Shown here: positions 41,701-52,796 of the stretch, piece after piece
Layout of the letters: each line of letters starts with the position of its first letter
Numbering within the stretch: the first letter of the stretch is position 1
DNA from: Anaeromyces robustus
Taxonomy: Eukaryota > Neocallimastigomycota > Neocallimastigomycetes > Neocallimastigales > Neocallimastigaceae
Reading direction: 5' to 3'
NCBI GenBank assembly: GCA_002104895.1
Contig: MCFG01000071.1
Span: 78,501 to 142,500, forward strand
Length of the DNA stretch: 64,000 nucleotides
The notes under the pieces: model-generated
Database searches by the model: none
What the model was told of the DNA's origin: nothing
What the model saw: the letters and a program-made list of their open reading frames with translations, nothing else
Translations under genes and position numbers: made by a program

Positions 41701-44181
41701 CATCTGAGTTTGAAAGAACAGTAATATCTGGAAATTCCTTACTCACCGAGACCGAAGATGTAGTAGAGTGAAGTGTTTTAATGGTATTATAAACAACTTC
41801 TTCAACACCATCATCATCAGGATAAGTGGAAACGGTATCACGTTTTTTCTTATTGTAATTATCCTTATCTGAATAGTTATCAGAGTCTTTATCTTTTGTA
41901 TAACGACTGTCCTCACGACTATCTTCTGGATAGCGACTATCCTCTGGATAACGGCTATCCTCTGGATAACGACTATCTTCTGGATAACGACTATCTTCTG
42001 GATAGCGACTATCTTCTGGATAACGACTGTCTTCTGGATAACGACTGTCTTCTGGATAACGACTATCTTCTGGATAACGACTGTCTTCTGGATAACGACT
42101 GTCTTCTGGATAGCGACTATCTTCTGGATAGCGACTATCTTCTGGATAACGACTGTCTTCTGGATAGCAACTATCTTCTGGATAGCGACTATCTTCTGGA
42201 TAGCGCTTATCTTCTTTATGGGTTTCGTTTACATAGGTATCTTCTTCAGGTTCTATTTTTTCGATAGTTGGTCTTCTTCTATCACGATAAAGTTTTGAGA
42301 GATTTGGTGATTTATTAGATATACTTGGTGATTGTTTTACGAGACTTGGTGATTGTTTTGGAAGGATAAGAGATTGATTATCTTCAACAATTTTATAAGA
42401 TTTATCATAGATATCATCTCTTCTTGTTGAATCATCATTAAATCTTTCATTATTAAGGATAGGAGAATTAGGTTTGTCATTTACATCATTTACAATAATA
42501 TCTTCAACATCTTCTTCCTTAATAGGATCTTTAATGAATGAATTATCAGAAGAATCTGAACTATGATCATCTAAATCTGAATAAATTGACATACGATAAC
42601 TATGTTTTCTAATTAATGTAGAATTTTCAGTAATACTATTCTTTAAACTAGAAGATTTAGAATCACTACCTTTTGAGTTTTCTTTAGAATCATTCACACC
42701 AAATGAAGTGTCATTTAATGATGAAATTAATAGCTCATTAGAAAGTTTACCATTAATTTTTTTACCTGTTTTACTATTAAAACTATTTTTCGAAGAAACT
42801 GATTTTTGACTAACTGACTTTTGACTAAGCGAACTTTGACGAGATAAGTTTAATTTATTTGAATTTTCTGCGGTATGAGCCCAGTTTGTCAGAGTATGAT
42901 CAAGTTTCTTTGGAATATTAATTTTCATATCATCATTTGGTATTGAAGGTGAACTTGACATTTGTGGAAGTGGTGGAACTGGTGGTATAGAAGGTGAAGT
43001 AGGAGTTGTTGGAGTAGTAGTACTTAATTGACTTTGTGAATGTTTATGTTCAACACCCCATCTTTGTAATGAAGCCTTTAAACTTTGAGTACGTTTTAAA
43101 GTGGTTTGACCAGTAATAACTTGAGGATGATCACCGTCCAAACTTTGTCCTATAGAAGATATAGATGGTTTTTTACTTATTTCATTAGATAATGAAGGTG
43201 ATCTTTTCATATTATTAGCTTGGTTTTGTTGTACTTTTTGAACAGCTCTTCTAGCTGAATTTAATGTAGAATTTGATTGATTATTACGAGATGGATTTCT
43301 TCCTCTTGTCAAAGATTTACTTCTTTTTGGAGTTATAGGTACCTTTGGTTTTGGTGGTTCTTCTGGAATTGGTGGTTGAATAGGTGGTTGAATAGGCACA
43401 TCATAATAAGCTTGATTCATACTAACATTAGTATAACCTGAAAAAGACTTTGATCTTCTTCTATTTCTTTTTTCTTCCATTTCTTGTTCTTTTAATGCTG
43501 CATTTTCTTCAGAAATTTTTTTATATCTCAATTGCGGTGAAAAAAACATTGGTGATGAACTTTCTTTTTGAATTGGTGATAAATGTGGACTTAATGCATC
43601 ACTACTGTAGTTTATTGTAGCTTTAGTACGATTCATTACAACAGCATCTGATTTTGGATTTATATATACTGGTTTCATTGGTTTTTCTTCAGAAAAACTA
43701 TTTTGATTATTATTTTTATCATTGTTATGACTTATATTAAAAATACCATGTTTATTACTTCTAAAAAATGGTAATTTTCTCGAAGAACGTGTTGATTGTG
43801 AACGAAATAATTGGTTTGTTAATGGAGGACTCAAATTAGTTGGGTATTCCTAAAAAAAAAAAAATTTATACAATAATAATAAATAAAATATAGTATTATG
43901 TTTATTAATATATAATATATTTTTTATTTAAACATTTATTTCTGTTTTTATTCAATTAACATTATTTATTTATTTATTTATTTATTTATTATATTATATT
44001 ATATTTAAAAATATTGAAAAGTTGTAAAATTTAAATAAGAAATGTATTTATTTACAATTGATTCTTGATTGTTTGATCCTCTAAAAGTCGGTGATCTCAT
44101 ACTACTTGAGCGAGTGAGATTTGGTGATTTTTTCCAATTTGTTACAGTTTCGCTGAGGTCATTTCTTTTATTATTGAACAT
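38717..44181 (-). CDS. Large Ser-rich low-complexity repeat protein (2 exons, 1752 aa, unknown function)
   Basis: I do not recognise a family. Exon 1 is 44181-44056 (42 codons from an ATG, starting MFNNKRND). It is spliced GT..AG to exon 2, 43849-38717, so the protein starts upstream of the first codons of the long open frame. The protein is mostly disordered: rich in Ser, Asn, Lys and Asp, with no membrane segment or signal peptide. It holds many basophilic phosphosite-like motifs (KRSKSL, KRSPSL, KRTQSL, SRQSSL, KRSNSL, RSASL) and Ser-Pro repeats (QSPSLVKQSPS). Other features are a proline-rich patch near residue 195, a 16-fold RYPEDS repeat, a second repeat block near the C-terminus (TTLTRNEKQ, QNPSLSRHGT) and a very basic last stretch (KRKSHKIGRFFGKK). 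A cortical or cytoskeletal scaffold controlled by kinases is a guess. Confidence 0.85.
38930..39125 (-). repeat. C-terminal peptide repeats in the Ser-rich gene
   Basis: Short tandem units code for TTLTRNEKQ-type (9 aa) and QNPSLSRHGT-type (10 aa) repeats, about seven in total and grading into one another. Several DNA copies are identical, pointing to recent duplication. Confidence 0.85.
41920..42211 (-). repeat. Coding minisatellite: 16 copies of an 18-bp unit (RYPEDS)
   Basis: Sixteen consecutive 18-bp units encode RYPEDS, with one CYPEDS variant. They are in frame with the Ser-rich gene and drop off at REDSRY. The units differ mainly at silent third positions (CGT/CGC, TAT/TAC, AGT/AGC). 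Each adds an acidic pair and a Tyr-Pro. This unit is also why the plus strand shows a spurious open frame of LLDNDY repeats. Confidence 0.97.
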
Positions 44182-44483
44182 TTTGATATTTTATTTTATT
44201 TGTTATATATAAACTCTATAATTTTTTTTATTATTTATATATTAATAAAAAAAAAAGTAATTAAAATAATTAATAATATTATTTATTACAAAGAATTATT
44301 GTTTTATTTTTATTATAAAAATATTGAATTATATTATTACTACTATACCTTTATTTAATAAAAATAATTATTTTTTAACATTTATTTTAAATATTATGTT
44401 TTTATAGTGTATAATTATGTTGATATTAAATAACCTTATTATATTTTGAATATAATATAAATATCTTGAAATTAAATTTTTTA

Positions 44484-44602
44484 TACAATAAATAATTTTA
44501 AAAAATAAATATATATTAAAATGTTATTCATTAATTTTTATAATAATAAATAATATTAAAAAATAAATATATATTAAAATGTTATTCATTAATTATATAA
44601 TT
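44484..44602. repeat. Two-copy tandem duplication, about 57-bp unit
   Basis: The block TTAAAAAATAAATATATATT followed by AAAATGTTATTCATTAATT occurs twice in succession with minor changes. Non-coding. Confidence 0.75.
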
Positions 44603-45344
44603 AGAAATAATATAGTTATATACATATTAATTTAATATCATTAAAATTATAAAAAAAAAAATAAATTTCTTACTTGATATTATTTTTTTTATTTTTTAGT
44701 ATTATTATTTTGATATATTATGTAAAATTTTATTTATCTTATTTTTTTTTTAAATAAAAATAAATAAGTTATATAATCAATGGCTAGATATATTATTTTT
44801 ACTAATTGTTAATTTTTTATAAATTTAAAAAATTACACTTTTTTTTTTTTTTTTTTTTTTTTGTTGAGTATAATTTTGTTGAAAAGTTATTTTCAAAAAA
44901 TTTATATTTTTCGATTTCTTTTAATTGTGATTGTGAGTGATAATATAAAAGATTAAAAATATTTATAATACTGATTTAACTTTCAACAACAGATTATTTA
45001 TTTTAAATTAATTTTTCTGATTAATTTATTCCTTAAATGATTATAATATTATAATATTATTTAAACATTTAAGAATAAATTAATAGATTAATTTATTGTT
45101 TTTAAAATAAATAAACTACAAAAAAAAAAAATCTACAAATGTTGTATATTCTTTTTTTTTTTTTTTCTATAATTTATAAATAATTATATAATTTAAATTT
45201 TAATTTTTGTTATATTGACTTTTTGTAAATATAAAGAAAAAAAAAAAAAAAAAAGAACAATTATTTTTGATATTAAACAATTTACAAATAAAATTTTTAT
45301 ATATTTTTATTATTAACAATAAAACTAATATAATTAAAATTATA

Positions 45345-45377
<33 letters not shown>

Positions 45378-46340
45378 ATAAAGAAAATAAATAATAACTA
45401 ATATTTATTATTAATAATTATTAATAATATACAGTAATATATGAAATATATATAAATGTAATATATAATAATATATAATAATAATAATAACTATTAATAA
45501 TTACTATTAAAGTTATTGTAATACAAAAAAAAAAAAAAAGATTTGAGTAATTAAATTATTTATTATAATTTATTTGGAATATATTACACCGAAATATTTA
45601 ACACAATAACATTTTATATTATTATATATTTGTTTATTTGTTTATTATATATTATTAATATATATAAACTGTAAAGAAATGAACATTTTTATTTTGTTTA
45701 TTTATTTATAATATAATATTACAATATATAATTTTTTATTTTATTAATTTAATTATATATATAGCTATTATATTATACAATGTAATTAATTATTCGATAA
45801 TCAATATTTTTTAAATAAAAAAAAAATTTTACACAAAATCAATTGAATTAAAATTAATAAATTGGGAACGAATATAATATAAAAATTTATATATTAAATT
45901 AAAATTAATATATTATATAATATATTTCATAATATATAAAATAATTCTTGAATTAAAAATAATATATACAATATATAATTTTTATATATAATTGACTTAA
46001 TTATTTATTATATATATTAATTTTATATAAATATTTTTTGTGAGTTTATATAAAAGGAAATATTTAATATAAATTTTTTTAAATATGGTAAATAATATAC
46101 AAATTATAATTATTTCTCTTTTAAAAAAATAAGTATATATAATAATACTTTAAAAATAATAAATACAGAATGATAATATAAAAAAATGCTGAATTTGTAA
46201 TAAAGAGTAAAAGCGTTACTTTTACAATAAATATTTTCAATAAAATTATAACTATTTCAATAATTATTATATACATTAACATTACTCTCTAAATAATTTT
46301 TTTATATATATCCAATATAAATTTACATTTACATTTATTC

Positions 46341-46804
46341 TATTCCAATGGGAAGTGTGCATTTCGGCAATGTATTTCGTAAATGTATCGCGCATTAAAA
46401 TAACGTATTATTTAAATGTATTATATTGTGGCTTATAAAATAAATAAATAAAAAATTTATTATATTATTAAAATCAATATTTTATTTATTATTGATTTAT
46501 GAAACCAATTTATTAGTGGTATCTTCTTTTTATTAATATTTCTTTTTTTTTTATTTAACTTATGAAATAAATAAAATATTATGTGAAATTTAAAATTTAT
46601 ATTTATAATTCTTTAAATTATGAAATAAATAAGAAATGTTTTAATATACAAGTACTAGTATATAAACTCTCTTAAAAAATTTTTATATAAATGTGGCGTC
46701 AAAAAATATTTATATAAATTTAAAATATGAAATGTGGCGTAAAGGACCTGTCAATGCAAAAAATTTCATGTACATTGCCGAAATGCTACACTCAGTATTC
46801 CAAT
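46341..46804. mobile_element. Non-autonomous inverted-repeat element (MITE) with 9-bp target duplication, MULE-like
   Basis: The exact 9-bp direct repeat TATTCCAAT at 46341-46349 and 46796-46804 flanks a 446-bp insert. The insert ends are inverted repeats: AGTGT-GCATTTCGGCAATGTA at the left, and at the right the reverse complement reads AGTGTAGCATTTCGGCAATGTA. The shared GCATTTCGGCAATGTA core is perfect. The interior has no open frame and carries an ATGTGGCGT motif twice near the right end. A 9-bp duplication with terminal inverted repeats is typical of Mutator-like elements; hAT (8 bp) is the alternative if one flanking base matches by chance. No transposase is present in the window, so it would depend on one elsewhere. 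Confidence 0.85.
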
Positions 46805-47262
46805 ATATTTTGATTAATCAAAATGTATTAATTTATTTTTAATATTTAGAAGGATATAAGTTTTACTAAAAAAAAAAAAAAGTTTAATTATTATTTAAAT
46901 GTAATATTTAATAAATATTTTTTATCAAGTCAAGCTATTTGAAAGAAAAAAAAATTTATAATTTATTTATTACTAACCTTATTTAGTAAAATGATTGATG
47001 ATGAATCATAATATTAATAAAGTTTTTATAATTATTATGTACGACATTCATGTAAAGAAAACATGTATATTATAAATATAAATATAAATATAAATAATAT
47101 TAATAAATATAATAAATAATCAATTATATATAAAAAAAATTTAAATAAAATAATATAATAATAATATTTAATATTATTTCATATTAAATAATAATATTTA
47201 ATATTTATTATTATAAAATGAATATATTATAATACCAATTTATAATACCATTTAATAATTTA

Positions 47263-47269
47263 TTTATTT

Positions 47270-47345
<76 letters not shown>

Positions 47346-47431
47346 TTATTTATTTATTTATTTATTTATTTATTATTTATTTATTTATTCATTTATTTAT
47401 TTATTTATTTATTATTATTAAAATATTATTT

Positions 47432-47475
<44 letters not shown>

Positions 47476-47478
47476 TTA
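47263..47478. repeat. (TTTA)n microsatellite
   Basis: Almost uninterrupted TTTA units with a few TTA and TTCA breaks. Non-coding. Confidence 0.9.
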
Positions 47479-48395
47479 ATAATAATATATTAATATTAAT
47501 ATATTTTTAATTTCAGTAGTTTTATATTTTTATTACAAAATTGCCTTATTTAGTAGTTTTAATACACATTAATAACAATATTAAATTGACAAGAAAAAAA
47601 AAAACCTTTTTTAAATTATAAATTATAATTTTTTCTGTATAACTTGATTGATATTAAGAATTCTTTTATAAATAATATATAAAAGACCAAAAAGAAAACA
47701 CTTAATACAACTTTGAAAAGGCTTTACAATTCATATAATCCATGTGATCAATGTCATAAACTACAAATATTACCATAATTATTTATTGCTGTTTAATCTT
47801 AAAATTTTTAAAAAATAGGAAAATCTTTAATTATGTCAGTCACATTTAAAAATTTTAAGATTTAATTAATTCATGAGGAAAAAGATCATTTTAATATAAA
47901 AAAAAAAAAAAACACTCTGTTAATTTACAAAATAAACCTCATTTTATAAATTAACAATTAACATTATTCTTCACTTAATTTAAGATTTAATATTATATCT
48001 AGTTTTTTTTTTTTACTTTAATTAAATATAATTATTGTCACGTTTTTATTCATTTTATAATTTTATAATTTTATAATTTTAAATTTAATTTTTTAAAATA
48101 TTATTTTTATGGAAAGAGTTACAATTAATTCTATAACAAAAAATATATATTAATAAAATTACTAAGAAAAAAAATTTTTTTTTCCTTTTATAATTATCTT
48201 TTAAAACCATTATTAAGGAAAAAAAAATAAAATAATATTAATTATTTAAACAGCAATGTATAAATATAAATATAAATATAGAAGAATTGATTATTTTTTA
48301 GACTTTATATTTTATTATTTTTTAATACCAAATTATTAATCTTTCATATTTAATTTAGGATATATGAAATGTGGCAGTTAAATAAAATTAATATT

Positions 48396-48832
48396 CTTTA
48401 TGATATAAAAGTTTTATAATAAAACGATTTTATAATATATATATATTATTTTAATTTTCACCAAATATTGATTGCTTTTGTTATATAAAATTAAAAAGAA
48501 TCCATAAAATTGATAATATCAAGTTGTAAAATAAAGAAAGAAATAATTATATTATATAATAAAAATATATTTATTTTTAACATTAAATAATTTATTTATT
48601 ATCTTTATGATATAAAAGTTTTATAATATTGAATAAGAATATAAACAATTTTATATATATATATATATATATATATTATTTTAATTTTCACCAAATATTG
48701 ATTGCTTTTGTTATATAAAATTAAAAAGAATCCATAAAATTGATAATATCAAGTTGTAAAATAAAGAAAGAAATAATTATATTATATAATAAAATATATT
48801 TATTTTTAACATTAAATAATTTATTTATTGTA
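48396..48832. repeat. Tandem duplication, unit of about 207-230 bp
   Basis: The unit starting CTTTATGATATAAAAGTTTT is present at 48396 and again at 48603. Both copies share CACCAAATATTGATTGCTTTTG and then about 110 nearly identical bases ending AATAATTTATTTATT. They differ mainly in the length of an internal AT dinucleotide run and one indel. No open frame is present. Confidence 0.9.
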
Positions 48833-50357
48833 AGTAATAGTAAAAAAAGCCATAAAATTACAAAAAAAAAAGTAAAGTAATACTATAAATTGTATTATAT
48901 AATATACCGTAAATAGTAATTACATAAGAAATAATATAAAAAATGAAATTTTATTACTAGTAAAAATAATAATAATAATAAAATAATATATTTATATTTT
49001 TTTTTAAAAAGAATTATTTCAAAAGTTAAATTATCTTAAAAGTTAATTGAAATATTTTCAAAACTATGATTTATATATTCAAATATTCCAATAAAGTTTA
49101 ATGGATAAGGTATATGTATATTATTTCTTTAAATGAGTTGTTGTTTTTCTGAAACATGCTAATGTTTATAATTAATAAAGGAAGTTGATTAATATGGTTG
49201 AATACTAAAATATTGAAAATATATATAATTTAGTTTTTATTTTTTTTTTTTTTTCTATTATTATTATTTCTATACAAATTAAAAGATATATTAGTTAGAT
49301 AATAAATATAAATAAAAATTTAACTGCCCAATAATTTTTTTTCAAATAAAAAAAAAATACATATATCTAATATTATAGTAATTACAATATTTTAAAATTT
49401 GATACTTATTTATAGAGTTATTATAATGTTTGTTTGTTTAAATTCTTTAATTATTGAACTTAAAAAGAAATTAAAGGTATGTATTAAATAATTATCAAGT
49501 TTGATTTAATAAGTATTTCTTTTTATTTTTTTAAAAAAAAAAAAAAACTATTAATATATATACATTTTTTTTTAAAATTCTAAATTTTTTAAAATTATAT
49601 TTTTTGATACGAAGTATGCAGTGTTTCAAATGTAACACAACTACTAAACCAATCATTAATTAAAACTTTTTTATTTAAAAAACTGTTTAGTAAAGAAAAA
49701 AAAATATGATTAACATAGAAATGAATTAATTATTAATTCATTTTAAAATATTAAAATAATATCCTTTAATTTTAATATTTTGAAAGTTATTGATTATATT
49801 GTTATAAATATTTTTATTTTTATTTTTATTTTGATTATATCTTATTATATCTTATTTCTTATTATTGTTTTATAAAATAATCATATTTCATATTGTATGT
49901 ATTGGTTATTTATTTAATAATATTGAATTAGCCATCATTTTATTATTATTTAAAGTTTAAAATCTTATGAAAGATAGAAAAAATTTTTTTATGCCAATTA
50001 TTTATTTAATATTTAAAAAAAAATTATTTATTTATTTATATACTTACTTACTTATTAATTTTTCGATTATTTATTTAATTATTTATTTATTTATATACTC
50101 ATTTATTTATTTATTTTTATTATTTAATTTAATAAAATTTAATATATGGAAAAATCAAATTTATTTAAAACATCCAAAACAGATAAAAAAACAAAAATTT
50201 ATATAAAAATAAGATTTTTTTTCTTTTGTTATTCTTTAAAGCTTATAGAAATTTTTTTTTTATATATAAATAAGAATTTTCATATTAAACAATAATATTT
50301 GTTTATGAATATTATTTAACAACACTAAATAAAAAAAAAGGAAAAATAAATACAAAA

Positions 50358-50691
50358 ATGCCAATTGTTGAAGATATTACTAACGCTATTAAAATTCAAA
50401 TTAAAAGTTTATTACCAGTCAACTTAGATAAAGAAAGTGAAAAGGCTGAAAAAATTATAAAAAGTTTTTCTTTTGATAAAAATGATAAAATAAATTTAAA
50501 GGTAATTTATTTAAAAATTATTTAATAATTTTATTAATAACTTTAAAATTGAAATACATAAAATATTTATAATATATTTTTTAAAATTTACAACCACAAT
50601 AGTTTAATAAATAAATAATAAAAGAAATGTTTATAAATTTTTTTTTATAAAAAAGCACTTAATTATAAATAAATAATTATTTTAAATTTTT

Positions 50692-50723
<32 letters not shown>

Positions 50724-51645
50724 TAATTGTTTTTTTTATTACTAATTATTTATAATAAGTTAATTAACATTATAAATATGGAATTAAATGGTTAAATCAT
50801 TATTTAATTATATTTTATTATTTTTTTATTTTAATTTGTTATCTACTAAATATTATATATATATTTATATTTACATTAATTAATAATAATTATTTATTAT
50901 TCTTACATTTATTATATATATATATAATAATTCTCTAACATATAATGAATAATAATAACATTATTATTGTTATAAAACGTCAATAAAAATAAAATTAATA
51001 TAGAACCCAATTATTGCTCCAGATGTTATCAAGAAAGCTAAAGGTTTAGTTATCCTTACTATCGGTAAAGCTGGTATTCATGTTTCTCTTAGAGGTGGTT
51101 CTGGTATTTTAATTTCACGTTTATCAGATGGTACTTGGTCTGCTCCAGCTGCTGTTAAAACTGGTGGTTTTGGTATTGGTAGTCAAATTGGTGCCGAAAT
51201 TATTGAATTAGTTATGGTTTTAACTAATGAAGAAGCTGTTAATAACTTCTGTTTCAGTGAAAACTTAACCATTGGTGGTAATCTTTCTGCTGCTATCGGT
51301 ACTGTCGGTAGAGCTGCTGAAGCTAGTAGCAGTGTTAATAATGTTTCTGCTATTATTTCTTATGGTAAATCTAAAGGTGCTTTCATTGGTGTTTCTGTTG
51401 AAGGTGCTGTCATTCAACAAAATAATGAAGCTAATGTTGCTGCTTATGGTCAAGGTACTACTGTTGAAAAAATTCTTAAAGGTGATGTTTCTAAACCAGA
51501 TTTTGCTAAACCATTATATAGTGTTTTAGAAAAAATTGAACAAGCTAGTACTATTACTGAAAGTAAAACTGAAGAAAAACCAGAAGAAAAGACAGAAGAA
51601 AAGAAGCCAGAAGAACCAACTGTTACTAGTGAAGAAAAGAAGTAA
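50358..51645 (+). CDS. SYLF-domain protein (Ysc84/SH3YL1-like lipid-binding), no SH3 domain (2 exons, 261 aa)
   Basis: SYLF domains bind phosphoinositide membranes, and in yeast Ysc84 and animal SH3YL1 they link membranes to the actin patch. Exon 1 is 50358-50501 (48 codons from ATG) and exon 2 is 51004-51645, joined across a GT..AG intron. Family blocks in order are: VIKKAKGLVILTIGKAGIHVS (start of the core, about residue 55), RGGSGILISRLSDGTWSAP, GFGIGSQIGAEI, VMVLTNEEAV, NLTIGGNLSAAIGTVGR and YGKSKGAFIGVSVEGAVI. The core ends near residue 205. The C-terminus is a short Glu/Lys/Pro tail (EEKPEEKTEEKK) where yeast Ysc84 carries an SH3 domain. It probably acts at the cell cortex or endosomes. 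Codons in exon 2 are richer in G and C than the flanks. Confidence 0.92.
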
Positions 51646-52796
51646 ATTAATTTGGAATTTTAAAAAAAATACCAATATAAATATTTTTTTTTTATTTATA
51701 AGAAATAATAAAAAAAGAAAAGAAAAGAAAAGAAAAAAAAAATTTTTTTTTTTCAATATTTTTATAAATGTGAATGTGAATATTACCTTTATAATATCAA
51801 TATTAATATTAAATAATATCTTCACCATTAAATAATTTTTGATGATGTCATAAAAAAATAATATTAAATATTTTTATTTTTATTCAAAAAAAAAAAAATT
51901 TATTTATAACATAAAATATTATTATAAAGAAAAAAAAAAGGTATCGTTATTAAATAATTTTTAATGATATAGATTTTTTTAAAAAAAAAAAAAAAAAAAA
52001 TTAAAAATATATACATATATATTTTAACATACTTATTATTCAGTATTAATAAATAAATAAATAAATAAAGCAAATATAATTTTAAATTAAATGACAAAAA
52101 CAAATACAATTTTTTTTTGTCATCCTTTTTTTATTTTTTATTTTTTTATTATTTATTATTTTATTTTTTTTTTTTTTTTAATTTCCTTTTTTTTTTTTAT
52201 CATCATTTTTTTTTTCATACTAATTTAATAATAATATTTCTATCAACGTTCTTATAGTTTTTGTTTACAAATTAATTTTCATAAAAACAACTTTTTTAAT
52301 ATATAAATTCTTTTTCTATTCATTTACTTTTATTTTTATTTTTAAAATTTTATTTTTATAATGTTTTTTATTTATTTCTTTATTTTTTGTTTTCTTTTTT
52401 TTTATTTATTTCTTTATTTTTTTTTTTTATTTTATTTTATTTATTTCTTTATTTTTTTTTTTTTATTTTTTTTTTATTTTTTGTTATTTTATTTTATATT
52501 TTTATAATTTATAATGAATTTTTTTTAAATAAATAAACTGATATTTATATATATTTTAAATAAAAACTAAATAAATAATTTACTGAAATTCTATATTTAA
52601 TAAATTAGATTTAAATAAATAAATTAAGTGTTTTTGTTCTATTCTTATAAAGCATTATTATTATTATTTTTTTTTAATCAATAAATTAAAAAAACTATTA
52701 ATTCATTGAATTTTTTTTTTTTTTTGTATTCTTTTTTATATTTATATATATATATTTTTATATTATTATTTTCTATATGAATTTAGTTATAGATAT
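51646..52796. other. Convergent intergenic region
   Basis: This lies between the 3' ends of the SYLF gene (+) and the beta-glucosidase gene (-). It contains T-rich DNA with a repeated TTTATTTATTTCTTTATTT motif near 52370-52460. Open frames here are Phe/Ile or Lys runs and not genes. Confidence 0.75.

Larger units (their letters stand above)
44182..50357. other. Gene-free region with MITE and duplications
   Basis: About 6.2 kb between the divergent Ser-rich and SYLF genes. Apart from the 446-bp inverted-repeat element (46350-46795), a TTTA microsatellite and two tandem duplications, it is AT-rich DNA without a convincing exon. An 80-codon Ile/Phe/Leu-rich frame just before 50206 is low complexity and not credited. 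Confidence 0.75.

Noticed and set aside
41896-42267. CRISPR-like array or a plus-strand gene of LLDNDY repeats
   Set aside because: The 18-bp units are contiguous with no unique spacers. They are the antisense of the in-frame RYPEDS repeat of the minus-strand Ser-rich gene.
49967-50206. 79-codon Ile/Leu/Phe-rich open frame before the SYLF gene
   Set aside because: Composed of TTTA-type repeats; no domain, and it overlaps the likely SYLF promoter.
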